From CAVQUE01 sp046290435 (GTDB lineage: Bacteria > Actinomycetota > Acidimicrobiia > Acidimicrobiales > UBA8592): a stretch of 52,572 bases of DNA. The stretch is from assembly GCA_046290435.1 (NCBI GenBank), contig JBKAGO010000059.1, forward strand, positions 1 to 52,572, read 5' to 3'. Position numbers and translations under genes: made by a program. The first letter of the stretch is position 1. Every line of letters begins with the position of its first letter. Shown here in pieces: positions 25,548-33,977 of this stretch. Under the pieces are notes generated by a model. It saw nothing but the letters and a program-made list of their open reading frames with translations. It did no database searches and had not been told where the DNA came from.

Positions 25548-25741
25548 AGGGTGTCCTTTCACACGCGCGATGGTTGGACTGGCCTGCCCGCGGCACCGCC
25601 GGGAAGCGGCGCTCGGTGCGAGGCTAGTTGGGTGTGCGGGCGCACGTCGGAGCCGTTCCGAGTGGCAACCATCCCGCCGGGGTGCGAGCATCTCGATCGG
25701 AGCCGGCCCACCAGGGCCGGACCGGTACGAGGAGTGCTCAC

Positions 25742-26143
25742 GTGTTGTTGACCGAGATCGACCATGTGGCCATCGCGGTCCGAGACCTCGAAGCCGCCAT
25801 CGCGTACTACCGCGACGCATTCGGAGCCGAGGTGCATCACCGCGAGACCGTCGAGAGCGACGGTGTCGAGGAGGCGCTGGTGAAGGTGGCCGACAGCTAC
25901 ATCCAGCTGACGCGGGCCACCCGCGACGACTCGCCCATCGCGAAGTTCATCGAGAAGCGAGGAGAAGGTCTCCATCACGTCGGCTACCGCGTCGACGACT
26001 GCGCAGAGGCCCTGGCCTCGATGGTCGCTGCGGGGGCCAAGGCGATCGACACCGAACCACGACCGGGGTCGCGGGGAACCACTGTTGCGTTCGTGCATCC
26101 CAAGGGTTCGTTCGGCACACTCATCGAACTCGTCCAGGAATGA
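25742..26143 (+). CDS. mce: methylmalonyl-CoA epimerase-like VOC protein
   Basis: A 133-residue vicinal-oxygen-chelate protein with two babbab repeats. Likely metal ligands are H8 (EIDHVAIAV), Q55 (SYIQLTRA), H79 (GLHHVGYRV) and E130 (GTLIELVQE). The GEGLHHV...VDD and HPKGSFGTLIEL segments are typical of methylmalonyl-CoA epimerase, which interconverts the 2R and 2S epimers in propionyl-CoA metabolism. A general glyoxalase-like role cannot be excluded. The GTG start has a GAGGAG ribosome binding site; the gene is divergent from the DivIVA-like gene across 194 nt. Confidence 0.82.
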   Translation: MLLTEIDHVAIAVRDLEAAIAYYRDAFGAEVHHRETVESDGVEEALVKVADSYIQLTRATRDDSPIAKFIEKRGEGLHHVGYRVDDCAEALASMVAAGAKAIDTEPRPGSRGTTVAFVHPKGSFGTLIELVQE

Positions 26144-26459
26144 CCGGACGCGGCCGCGTCGCATGACGCGGTCGTCGCAGCGGTCGGTCCAATCGGTCAT
26201 GCCTACTCCATCGGCCTGATCCCGATGGACTTGAGCCGAAGGCCCCAGGCCGATACCGAACGCGCGCTCGGTCGGGATTGTCGTTGGCGTCCCGGCTCGC
26301 CACGATGGGAGTCACGCCGTCTGTCCGGGGCAGCCCGGATGGGTGGCGTCGAACCAGGTGGCGACGTCGGTCGGTGCCGTTGACGCCCCGATGCGTGCAG
26401 CGGCACCGACCGAACGCGCCGTCGCCGGTCACCCCTTCGGGTGGCGCTACCTTTGCCCC
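26144..26459. other. 316-nt intergenic stretch without a gene
   Basis: No convincing coding frame, RNA or long repeat was seen. It ends with a TACCTT hexamer 6 nt before the TetR-like gene, so it holds that promoter. Confidence 0.5.
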
Positions 26460-27845
26460 ATGGCCGACAGCGCACGCGCCGACTTCCTGGCGGCAGGAGG
26501 CGCCCTTCTGGAGGAGGCATCGGTCGGGGACCTGCTCGGACGAGCGATCACCATCGGCGAACTCTGCCGGCGGGCGGGTCGCAGCCCGGGCGGCTTCTAC
26601 CATCACTGGCCCGGTATCGAGGCCTACCTCCGTGATCTCATCCTGGCCAGCGTCGACGACGCCAACGCAGCGATGAGCGAACACCTCTTCGGCGCGCTGG
26701 AGGACTTCACCGCTCGTACAGGCGCCTCGGTCATCTACGAACGCCTGCGGACGTTGCTGTCTGCCTACCTGGAGACGATCCTGACGACGCCGCGCGGGGC
26801 GACGGCAGAGTTGATCGTGTGGATCGCCGACGATCCCGATCTTCGCCGGGAGTTGGCCGTCCGGTACGGCGAGCTGTCCGAGGTCGCCGAGAAGCTGGTC
26901 CCGGTGGCCCTCGGCGCCTGGGGACGGGAGTTGCGGCCACCCTGGAAGACCGAAGACGTCGTCCGTGGCATCTCGGTGACACTGTGGGGGGCGCAGATCC
27001 TCGACCGGCTCGACCCCAGCCCCCGCTATCGCCGGATCGCCGTCGACATGGCGATGTCCACCATCGCGATCGCGACGCGGAACGTGCGGTCCGACCTCGA
27101 CGGCGACGACTTCCTGCGTCTGTCGCTCGGGGTCGGGCGCGACGGTCCGGCGTCACCCTGGGCCGAGCGGCTGCGGCTCGCGACGGCGCCGATCATCGTC
27201 GACCTCCACCAGCGATCGGGTTGGGCCGGCGTCACGCTCGCAGCCGTGGCGGAGGTGGCCGACGAGTACATCCAGGACATCGACGTCGCCTGGCGCGGAC
27301 GGGCCGGCATGGCCGCTGCTGTGTGGGCCTACGGCGTCGTGCCCGCCCTGCGTTCGGCGCTGGCCGACGACCTCGCAGCGCCCGACCCGCCCGGTGGCGC
27401 CGACGGCGGAGCTGCGGGTCCGCCGGGCGACGGCTCCACGGGCGGCGGCGCGCCCGACCTGCTCTCTCGTCACGTCGAGCGCCTGGTCGTCGCAGTGCGC
27501 AACGACGTCCCCGTTGCACTGACGTTCCTGTCGCTCGGCCTCAGCCGCGCCGGCCTGCCGCCGACCGATCCTTCACCGGTCGACGACCTGGCGTCGGTCG
27601 TGCAGGTCACCGCCGACGCCATCGGCGCCGCCAGGCGACCGGCGGCGCCGGCAGAGCGAGTCGGCGGCTTTGCATCCGAGGATCCCGTGTCCGGCGACCG
27701 TGTGGCAGCGGACGACGGCGACGCGGCGTTGGCGGCGACCCTCACCCGGATGGTCATCACCGAGGCGGCGAGCCGCCCCGGCGACGACCCTGCCGTAATC
27801 GCCGATCACGTCCTGCGCCTGCTCGGTTCCGCTCTCGCTCGCTGA
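26460..27845 (+). CDS. tandem TetR-family regulator (two TetR-like units)
   Basis: A 461-residue protein, about twice a normal TetR repressor. The first unit has a recognisable helix-turn-helix at about residues 29-60 (ITIGELCRRAGRSPGGFYHHW, then LRDLI). A second TetR-like N-terminal segment starts near residue 237 (RLRLATAPIIVDLHQRSGWAGV, then TLAAVAEVADEYIQDIDVAWRGRAG), where the turn and recognition helix look degenerate. A Pro/Gly-rich spacer (DPPGGADGGAAGPPGDGSTG) lies in the second ligand-binding half. It may bind DNA as a pseudo-dimer. The ATG is 6 nt after TACCTT, so the mRNA is likely leaderless. Targets are unknown. Confidence 0.7.
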   Translation: MADSARADFLAAGGALLEEASVGDLLGRAITIGELCRRAGRSPGGFYHHWPGIEAYLRDLILASVDDANAAMSEHLFGALEDFTARTGASVIYERLRTLLSAYLETILTTPRGATAELIVWIADDPDLRRELAVRYGELSEVAEKLVPVALGAWGRELRPPWKTEDVVRGISVTLWGAQILDRLDPSPRYRRIAVDMAMSTIAIATRNVRSDLDGDDFLRLSLGVGRDGPASPWAERLRLATAPIIVDLHQRSGWAGVTLAAVAEVADEYIQDIDVAWRGRAGMAAAVWAYGVVPALRSALADDLAAPDPPGGADGGAAGPPGDGSTGGGAPDLLSRHVERLVVAVRNDVPVALTFLSLGLSRAGLPPTDPSPVDDLASVVQVTADAIGAARRPAAPAERVGGFASEDPVSGDRVAADDGDAALAATLTRMVITEAASRPGDDPAVIADHVLRLLGSALAR

Positions 27846-27930
27846 CCGACGGTCGCGGGTCCGCCGGGCACCGTCGCAGGATGCTCCGGAGCTCGGCGAG
27901 GCGCCGGCTGTGCTGTGGCAGGCTTGCGCC

Positions 27931-28815
27931 ATGCGCATCCACCTCGTCGACGGGACCTACGAGCTGTTCCGGCACCACTTCGCCCTGCCAGGTCACCTCA
28001 CCGCCGACGGCCGAGAGGTCGGTGCCGTCCGCGGCGTCGTCACCAGCATGGTGTCGATGCTCGAGGACGGCGCCACCCACGTCGGCATCGCCACCGATCA
28101 TGTCATCGAGTCGTTCCGCAACGATCTCTACGCCGGCTACAAGGACGGCTCGGACCTCGATCCGGTCATCCTCGGCCAGTTCGGGCTGCTCGAGGACGCC
28201 CTGGAGGCGGCCGGATTCTGCGTGTTCGCGATGGTCGGATACGAAGCCGACGACGCGCTCGGCGCCGCGGCCCGCATCGCCGCCGCCGACGAACGTGTCG
28301 ACCAGGTCATGATCTGCACGGCCGACAAGGACCTCGGCCAGTGCGTCACCGACGATGCCCGCATCGTCCAGTTCGACCGCCGCAAGGGCCACGTCATCGA
28401 CCGGGCCGGCGTCATCGAGAAGTTCGGAGTGCCGCCCGAGTCCATCCCCGACTACCTGGGTCTCGTCGGCGACAGCGCCGACGGCTTCCCGGGGCTGCCG
28501 GGCTGGGGCGCCAAATCTGCCGCCACGGTGCTGGCCCGTTACGGCCACATCGAGGACATCCCGGCCTCGCCGGGCCAGTGGGATGTCGCCGTTCGGGGCG
28601 CGGCGAAGCTCGCCAAGACCCTCCAGGACCACATGGACGAGGCCCTGTTGTTCCGGCGTATCGCCACCATCGACTACGACGCCCCCACCATCGGTTCGAT
28701 CGACGAGCTCCAGTGGCGCGGCCCTGGGAGCGACTTCGCAGCGATCGCCGCGGCCATCGACGCGCCGAAACTGGCCGAGCGCGCCGCCCGCCTCGCAGCT
28801 GCCCGCGGCTGGTGA
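27931..28815 (+). CDS. 5'-3' exonuclease, FEN/PolA 5'-nuclease family
   Basis: A 294-residue stand-alone 5'-nuclease. Metal-binding and helix-hairpin-helix parts are visible: DGTYELFRHHFALP at the start, GYEADDALGAAARIA, TADKDLGQCV and GDSADGFPGLPGWGAKSAATVLARYG. Such proteins remove 5' flaps or RNA primers; unlike PolA there is no polymerase domain. The ATG lies 6 nt after a CAGGCT hexamer. It is followed 13 nt later by an MFS gene, which seems an accidental neighbour. Confidence 0.87.
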   Translation: MRIHLVDGTYELFRHHFALPGHLTADGREVGAVRGVVTSMVSMLEDGATHVGIATDHVIESFRNDLYAGYKDGSDLDPVILGQFGLLEDALEAAGFCVFAMVGYEADDALGAAARIAAADERVDQVMICTADKDLGQCVTDDARIVQFDRRKGHVIDRAGVIEKFGVPPESIPDYLGLVGDSADGFPGLPGWGAKSAATVLARYGHIEDIPASPGQWDVAVRGAAKLAKTLQDHMDEALLFRRIATIDYDAPTIGSIDELQWRGPGSDFAAIAAAIDAPKLAERAARLAAARGW

Positions 28816-28828
28816 GAGCGGCGGTTCC

Positions 28829-30112
28829 GTGAAGGCGGCGGCTCCCCGCTCGGGCCGCCTGCGCATCCCCCGTCGGCCGCGGCCCGCCCTCGGGGCCGGC
28901 CTCGTCCTCGCGTTCGCCCTGTTCGTCATGCTCGGCATGCCCGAGGGCACCCTGGGCGCCGCCTGGCCGTCGATGCGTCTCGACGTGGGCCGGCCCGTGT
29001 CGTCGCTGGCGTGGCTGGTGGTGGGCTACACCGTCGGGTACCTCCTCGCCACTGCCGGCTCGGGGTGGCTGCTCGAGTGGTTCGGCATCGACCGGGTCCT
29101 GATCACCGGGGTCGCCGGCACCGCCATCGGCGTCGCCGGTTTCGCGGCGTCGCCGTGGTGGCTGTTGCTGGTCGCCGTCTCCTTCGTGACCGGGGCGGGA
29201 GCCGGCACCGTCGATTCCACCCTCAACACGTTTGTCGCCATCACGGGCGGCGCCCGGGCGATGAACCTGTTGCACGCCTTCTTCGGGGTCGGTGCCACCC
29301 TCGGGCCTCTCGCCGTCACCGCGGCGCTGCGAACCGAAACCTCATGGCGTGCCGTCTACGCCATCATCGCCGTGGTAGAGGTGGTGCTGCTCGTCGTGGT
29401 GTGGGCCCGGCGCGACCGGTTCCGGATCATGGTGCGGCCCACTGCCGACGTCCGCGCCGCGGACGGTGATGCCGCCGACGGTGATGCCGCCGGTGGCAAA
29501 ACCGCTGATGGCGGCGGTGCCGCCGGTGGAGCGATGCCGCTCGGGTTGCTCGGCCTGATGCTGTTGTTCTTCGCCGCCTACGTCGCCGCCGAGGTCAGCC
29601 TCGGCCAGTGGAGCTACTCGTTGCTCGTCGACGAACGAGACGTCTCGGCCACGGTCGCCGGCTGGGCGATCGCCGGCTACTGGGGGGGCCTCACGCTCGG
29701 GCGGTTCGCGCTGGCATTCGTCGGTTCGGCCATCGAGCCCCTCCGCATTCTGCGGATCGCGAGCGCAGCGACCGTCGCCGGGGTCACGCTCTTCTGGCTC
29801 GACCCGGTCCCGGGCCTCGACCTCGTCTCGCTGCCAGTCGTGGGTCTGGCGCAGGCCGGGATGTTCCCGGCGATGGTGTTGCTCACCCCGGGGTGGATCG
29901 GGCGGCACAACACCGGCCGCGCCGTCGGGCTGCAGCTCATGGCGAGCTCCGCCGGAGCGATCGGCGCCAGCGTCGCGATCGGTGCCGCGGTCCAACGATG
30001 GGACCTCGAGGCCATGCCGCCGATCATCGTCGCTCTCACCGTCACGACCCTGTTGGCCTTCACCGCAGCGGCCCGCCTGGCCGCGCGCCCGGTGATCGCT
30101 GCACCGGTCTGA
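28829..30112 (+). CDS. MFS transporter (FucP-like)
   Basis: A 427-residue, 12-helix major facilitator. The first helices (LGAGLVLAFALFVMLGMPEGTLGAAWPSM) and GAGAGTVDSTLNTFVAI with NLLHAFFGVGATLGP resemble the fucose-permease-like branch of MFS proteins of unknown substrate. The central cytoplasmic loop has a short repeat (ADGDAADGDAAGGKTADG). The GTG at 28829 follows a GAGAGCGG sequence that can act as a ribosome binding site, 13 nt after the exonuclease stop. Likely co-transcribed with the exonuclease. Confidence 0.82.
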   Translation: MKAAAPRSGRLRIPRRPRPALGAGLVLAFALFVMLGMPEGTLGAAWPSMRLDVGRPVSSLAWLVVGYTVGYLLATAGSGWLLEWFGIDRVLITGVAGTAIGVAGFAASPWWLLLVAVSFVTGAGAGTVDSTLNTFVAITGGARAMNLLHAFFGVGATLGPLAVTAALRTETSWRAVYAIIAVVEVVLLVVVWARRDRFRIMVRPTADVRAADGDAADGDAAGGKTADGGGAAGGAMPLGLLGLMLLFFAAYVAAEVSLGQWSYSLLVDERDVSATVAGWAIAGYWGGLTLGRFALAFVGSAIEPLRILRIASAATVAGVTLFWLDPVPGLDLVSLPVVGLAQAGMFPAMVLLTPGWIGRHNTGRAVGLQLMASSAGAIGASVAIGAAVQRWDLEAMPPIIVALTVTTLLAFTAAARLAARPVIAAPV

Positions 30113-30291
30113 GGCCCGGTCGCAGCCCTGCGACATCGAGTGCCCTCCCTCCGGCGGGGCCGGGGGACGTGGGTCGTTGCCGGTGGATGCGTGACGAGGC
30201 CCCGGCAGAGCGCGATGGCGCACTCGACCGGGGCCGTTGTCGGCGTCAGCAGCGCACGGGGTTCACCCGATGCGCCTGGACGGAACGACGC

Positions 30292-31578
30292 TCAGTCGTC
30301 GTCGTCGCCGTCCTCTTCGGCCTCACGCTCCTCCTCGGCCTCGCGCTGTTCTTCGGCGCGCTCGCGTTCTTCCTCTTCGCGTTCGAGGCGCTCTTCGCGT
30401 TCCTCTTCGGCGCGCTCGCGTTCTTCCTCTTCGCGTTCGAGGCGCTCTTCGCGTTCCTCTTCGGCGCGCTCGCGCTCCTCTTCTTCGCGTTCGAGGCGCT
30501 CTTCGCGCTCTTCCTCGGCGCGCTCGCGCTCCGCCTCGTCGCGGTCATCGCCGTCGTCATCGTCGCGGTCCCCGCGTGCCTCTTCGGCGCGCTCGAGTGC
30601 AGCCTCGCGGTTCTCCTCGTCGCGCTCGAGGTCGGCTTCGCAGGCCTCTTCGAATGCTTCGGCGGCGCGTTCGGCGGCGTCCTCGGCTTCGTCGCCGAGG
30701 CCTTCGGCTGCGTCTTCGATGGCGTCGGCGCCGTCGCTGCACTCGTCTTCGCGCAGCTCCCGCTCCTCTTCGTCGCGCTCGAGGTCGGCTTCGCAGGCCT
30801 CTTCGAATGCTTCGGCGGCGCGTTCGGCGGCGTCCTCGGCCTCGTCGCCGAGGCCTTCGGCTGCGTCTTCGATGGCATCGGCGCCGTCGCTGCACGCCTC
30901 GTACCCGAGAGTCGAGCCGTCGTCGTCGCCGGCCACGAGCACCACATCGTCGCCGGTCGCGTCGCCCGAACCGGCGTCTCCGCCCGACTCGCCGCTGTCG
31001 TCGGGCGACTGGCCGCCCACACCATCGCCGGTGGTGTCGTCGGTCCCGGTCGCCGGGGTGTCGTCGTTGCCGGTCGCGCTGGTGTCGTCGGTTCCGCTGT
31101 CGTCGGTCGAGGCCGTCGGGTCGGCCTCGTCGTCGACGGTTTCCACGGTCTGGACGTCCGGGAGGACCGGGACATCGACGACACCCACGGCGTGGGCGCC
31201 GGTGGTTGCCGCCAAGGCGACGGTCGTCCCGACGGCAATCTTGCCGGTGGCCGTGGCGATGAAGGTTGCAATGACAGTGAGCACTTTTCTCGGCTTTCTC
31301 TCGTGAGACGTGACTCGTCGCTTCGGCAGCTCGGCCACCTGCTCGGTCGCAGGCCCGGGAGCGTTGCTCGCTGCTGTCGCCAGCAGGTCGCCCTTGTCGA
31401 CGATGAGATCCACATCCACGAACTCGCTCAGCGCCGCCCCCACAGGCGGCGGCTCGACGGCCCGGAACTCGCTCCGGATGCCCTCGAGCGCCGCCTCGAG
31501 GCCCGACGGTGCCGAACCGGTGTTCCCACCGGTCAACAGCCGTTCGATCTCGGCGTCGATCGAGTCGTGTCCGCTCAT
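30292..31578 (-). CDS. membrane protein with Glu-rich repeat tail, partner of ECF sigma factor
   Basis: A 428-residue protein in three parts. A cytoplasmic acidic segment (1-97) is followed by one membrane helix (about 99-123), a Thr/Asp-rich linker (140-225), then a highly charged outer region: a 43-residue unit beginning CSDGADAIED occurs twice (residues 229-271 and 280-322, with C229/C262 and C280/C313), and an 18-residue Glu/Arg unit (RAEEEREERLEREEEERE) is repeated three times near 353-410. Position, strand and the 4-nt overlap with the sigma gene suggest a transmembrane anti-sigma or sensor, though no canonical zinc anti-sigma motif is seen. No family was recognised. Confidence 0.7.
   Translation of the reverse strand: MSGHDSIDAEIERLLTGGNTGSAPSGLEAALEGIRSEFRAVEPPPVGAALSEFVDVDLIVDKGDLLATAASNAPGPATEQVAELPKRRVTSHERKPRKVLTVIATFIATATGKIAVGTTVALAATTGAHAVGVVDVPVLPDVQTVETVDDEADPTASTDDSGTDDTSATGNDDTPATGTDDTTGDGVGGQSPDDSGESGGDAGSGDATGDDVVLVAGDDDGSTLGYEACSDGADAIEDAAEGLGDEAEDAAERAAEAFEEACEADLERDEEERELREDECSDGADAIEDAAEGLGDEAEDAAERAAEAFEEACEADLERDEENREAALERAEEARGDRDDDDGDDRDEAERERAEEEREERLEREEEERERAEEEREERLEREEEERERAEEEREERLEREEEERERAEEQREAEEEREAEEDGDDDD
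30352..30530. repeat. 54-bp tandem repeat encoding Glu/Arg units
   Basis: About three near-identical 54-bp units (forward-strand text built on CTCTTCGCG and CTCTTCCTC) encode the 18-residue RAEEEREERL... period of the ECF partner. Confidence 0.75.
30618..30895. repeat. two-copy 153-bp-period duplication in the ECF partner gene
   Basis: Segments at about 30618-30742 and 30771-30895 are nearly identical in DNA and encode the two CSDGADAIED units; the near-identity suggests recent duplication. Confidence 0.75.
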
Positions 31579-32171
31579 CTCACACCCGTGATCGTCGGCC
31601 CCGCCTCCGGGGATACGGCCTGATCGACATTTCTTCGCAGCGCCGCGATCGCCCGGTGCTGCAGTGCCTTGACCGCCCCGACCGGTTTGCCGAGCGTCTC
31701 GGCGGTCTCTTCCAGCGTCAGCTCGGCCACCAGGCGCAGCAGCAGAACGTCGCGTTGGTCCGGGGTGAGGTGCTCGAGCATCTCACCGACCGCCGAGGTG
31801 CCGAGCGCCGCCATGGCCTCGGCTTCGACGTCACCGCCGTCGACCATGGACAGATGGGTCGTGCCGGCTTCGTCGATATGGGGACGCCGGGCTCGCCGGC
31901 GGTGCCAGTCCGACGCCTTGTTCGACGCAATGGCGAACAGCCATGAACGGAACTCGGCGCCGCCGCCGTCGAATCCGCCCAGTTTCCCGAAGGCGCCGAG
32001 GAAGACCTCGTTGGTGACGTCGTCGGGTTCGGTCACGCCGCGTCCACGCAGGTAGCCGGCGACGCGCCCTGCGAGGCACCGGTAGAGGCCGGTGAAGCCG
32101 GCCTGGTCGTTGCGCCGCGCGGCTTCGAGCCACAGCTCGAGCTCGTGGTCTCTGCGCGCCCGCTCCTGCAC
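31575..32171 (-). CDS. ECF-type RNA polymerase sigma factor
   Basis: A 198-residue sigma-70 family factor. Region 2 spans about residues 26-97 (FTGLYRCLAGRVAGYLRGRG, DDVTNEVFLGAFGKLGGF, FRSWLFAIASNKASDWHRRR) and region 4 about 128-182 (LEHLTPDQRDVLLLRLVAELTLEETAETLGKPVGAVKALQHRAIAALRR). It directs polymerase to a specific promoter set. The stop overlaps the ATG of the membrane partner by 4 nt, the standard arrangement of a sigma factor with its regulator. The GTG at 32171 was used; a GTG two bases upstream is in another frame. Confidence 0.9.
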   Translation of the reverse strand: MQERARRDHELELWLEAARRNDQAGFTGLYRCLAGRVAGYLRGRGVTEPDDVTNEVFLGAFGKLGGFDGGGAEFRSWLFAIASNKASDWHRRRARRPHIDEAGTTHLSMVDGGDVEAEAMAALGTSAVGEMLEHLTPDQRDVLLLRLVAELTLEETAETLGKPVGAVKALQHRAIAALRRNVDQAVSPEAGPTITGVR

Positions 32172-32246
32172 ACGCCCGGTATCGGCCCCGGCCGGGCCCC
32201 GGTTAGCCGCAGTGGGTCCGACGGCCGCGCATATGAGCCGTCAGGC

Positions 32247-32278
32247 TCACCGGGTCACCGGGTCACCGGGTCACCGGT
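32247..32278. repeat. four tandem 8-bp units TCACCGGG
   Basis: Three exact copies and one copy with a final T lie between the SDR stop and the sigma factor start. Simple-sequence repeat of unknown role. Confidence 0.8.
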
Positions 32279-32302
32279 CGGTCGGGTCGGTCGCCCAGGG
32301 GG

Positions 32303-33112
32303 TCAGGTCTGGTCGAACGTCTTGTCCATGCGCTCGAAACGGCGGCGGATGAACCCGCGGCTCTCCTCGTGGGTGAACAGGTAGAGCTGGTTGCTGCGGA
32401 TGCCGTGGAGGACCAGTTCGGCGGCGTCGTCCGCGCCGAGCATGCGGCCCGCCATCTCCTCCTCGTCGACCTCGGGATACTGCTGGGCCTCGGGCCCGCC
32501 GTAGGTGTCCTGGCGGTTGCGGCCCGACGCATCGATGTCGGTCGCCAGGCGCATCGGGCACAGGACCGACACCCCGATGTCGTGCTCGCGCAGCTCGCGG
32601 TGCAGGACCTCCGACATCGCGACGACGCCGTACTTGGCGACGCAGTACACGCCCAGGCCGTCGTTGGGCACGACACCGGCGAACGATGCGGTGCTGACGA
32701 TGTGGCCGCCCTGGCGCTGGTCGATCATGCGGGGAAGGAACGCCTCGACGCCGTGGATGGGGCCCCACAGATCGACGTCGATGACCCACTTCCAGTCGGC
32801 GTGGGTCATCTCGGCGATGGGCCCCGACACGGCGACGCCGGCGTTGTTGAACAGCACGTGCACTGCACCGAAGGCGTCGAACGCAGCGTCGGCGAGGGCG
32901 GTGACCGACTCGAGGTCGGTGACATCGGTGACCACGCCGACGGCCTCGACGCCGTCGGCGGTCAGGCCGGCGACGGCGGTGTCGAGCCGTTCGGCCTCGA
33001 TGTCGGCCAACACGAGGCGCATGCCCTCGGCGCCGAGGCGCTGGGCGGTGGCGAGACCGATGCCGCTGGCCCCGCCCGTGATGACGGCGACATTGCCGGC
33101 GAGGGTGTCCAT
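32303..33112 (-). CDS. short-chain dehydrogenase/reductase
   Basis: A 269-residue classical SDR. It has the nucleotide-binding TGGASGIG (residues 12-19), NNAG in FNNAGVAVSG, the catalytic serine in STASFAG, and Y-x3-K in YCVAKYG. It oxidises an alcohol or reduces a ketone with NAD(P); D in VLADIEAERL near the second strand suggests NAD preference. Its ATG overlaps the stop of the upstream NTF2-like gene (ATGA), so the two likely work in one pathway, for example lipid or steroid side-chain turnover (inference). Confidence 0.88.
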   Translation of the reverse strand: MDTLAGNVAVITGGASGIGLATAQRLGAEGMRLVLADIEAERLDTAVAGLTADGVEAVGVVTDVTDLESVTALADAAFDAFGAVHVLFNNAGVAVSGPIAEMTHADWKWVIDVDLWGPIHGVEAFLPRMIDQRQGGHIVSTASFAGVVPNDGLGVYCVAKYGVVAMSEVLHRELREHDIGVSVLCPMRLATDIDASGRNRQDTYGGPEAQQYPEVDEEEMAGRMLGADDAAELVLHGIRSNQLYLFTHEESRGFIRRRFERMDKTFDQT

Positions 33113-33612
33113 CACCGGCCGCCGTAGACGGGATCGGTGCGGTCGCGGCCGCTGGCGATGTAGTCGCCGCGCATGGGCGGTGCCGGTGGGTCGACCCGCG
33201 ACCAGTCGTTGCGCAGCGTGCGGTGCGCAATGAGCCATTTGCCGTCGCGGCACTCGAACCGGTCGATGTAGCGGCCGTTGAAGGTGTGGAGGACGTCGCC
33301 GTCGTCGGTGACCTGCATGTGGTACGCCAACACGTAGGTCTCGACCAGGGCGGTGTCGCCGTCGCGCTCGACGGTGATGTTGGAGATGCGGTGCTGGGTG
33401 GCCTTGTAGCCCTCGCGCAGGCGGGGTACGGCGTAGGTGGCGAAGTCGGCTGCCGACATGTCAGCGGCCGATCCGTAGCCCGACAGGACGGCGTCGTCGT
33501 GGAACGCCGCCTGCACGAGGTCGGGGTCGAGGCGGTCGATGCCACGGGTGTAGGAACGCAGCGCGTCCTCGATGGCAGCCCGGGCGGTGAGTTCGTCGAG
33601 GTCGATCGTCAT
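33112..33612 (-). CDS. NTF2-like (SnoaL-like) protein
   Basis: A 166-residue protein of the SnoaL_4/NTF2 type: IEDALRSYTRGIDRLDPDLVQAAFHDDAVL at the start, HRISNITVERDGDTALVETYVLAYHM in the middle, and GRYIDRFECRDGKWLIAHRTLRNDWS near the end are standard for this family, which includes dehydratases, isomerases and dioxygenase small-subunit relatives. It overlaps the downstream SDR gene by one base of each stop/start (ATGA). Function beyond the pair is not readable. Confidence 0.85.
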   Translation of the reverse strand: MTIDLDELTARAAIEDALRSYTRGIDRLDPDLVQAAFHDDAVLSGYGSAADMSAADFATYAVPRLREGYKATQHRISNITVERDGDTALVETYVLAYHMQVTDDGDVLHTFNGRYIDRFECRDGKWLIAHRTLRNDWSRVDPPAPPMRGDYIASGRDRTDPVYGGR

Positions 33613-33669
33613 GGGAGCCGACGTTACGTCGTCACGCCGGGCCGTGCCCGAGTGGTCGGGGTCGGCCGA

Positions 33670-33750
33670 CCGGCGACGTGACGATCGGGCCGTTGGGGTA
33701 GGGGGGCAGCGCGGATGAGCCCTGGACGTGTGCCCTGGGAGCCGAGCCGG
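33670..33750 (+). repeat. direct repeat E, copy 1
   Basis: 81 nt starting CCGGCGACGTGACGATCGGG and ending GAGCCGG; two differences from copy 2 (one G fewer in a G run there, one C/A change). Confidence 0.85.
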
Positions 33751-33890
33751 TTCGGGAGCGCTGGGGGGCTGCTTCGCTCGTGTGGAGGTCGGCGCTCTCG
33801 CTGCACCGCAGGCGGCCGCAGTCCGAGTCCAGGGCTGTTGGAGTCGGCCGACTGCGCTCGTGCCGCTGCTGCGCAGCACGCCGACACCGG

Positions 33891-33970
33891 CCGGCGACGT
33901 GACGATCGGGCCGTTGGGGTAGGGGGCAGCGCGGATGAGCCCTGGACGTGTGCCCTGGGAGACGAGCCGG
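33891..33970 (+). repeat. direct repeat E, copy 2
   Basis: 80 nt, about 98% identical to copy 1, ending 7 nt before the pyruvate kinase stop codon. The 140 nt between the copies are unique. Confidence 0.85.
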
Positions 33971-33977
33971 CCCAGTA

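Larger units (their letters stand above)
33613..33977. other. 365-nt intergenic stretch with a direct repeat
   Basis: Between pyruvate kinase and the NTF2-like gene. The only structure seen is the 80-bp direct repeat (33670-33750 and 33891-33970) and two copies of the palindrome GTCGGCCGAC (33661, 33844). Open frames look non-coding. Confidence 0.6.

Noticed and set aside
23310..25751. 813-codon forward reading frame opposite the DivIVA-like gene
   Set aside because: Its composition (Gly/Val/Arg repeats) is the mirror of the Ala/Asp repeat gene; no start signal or domain, whereas the reverse strand has DivIVA start and coiled coil.
33624..33887. 87-codon reverse reading frame in the repeat region
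   Set aside because: It runs across the direct repeat, is Arg/Pro-rich, and has no ribosome binding site or homology features.
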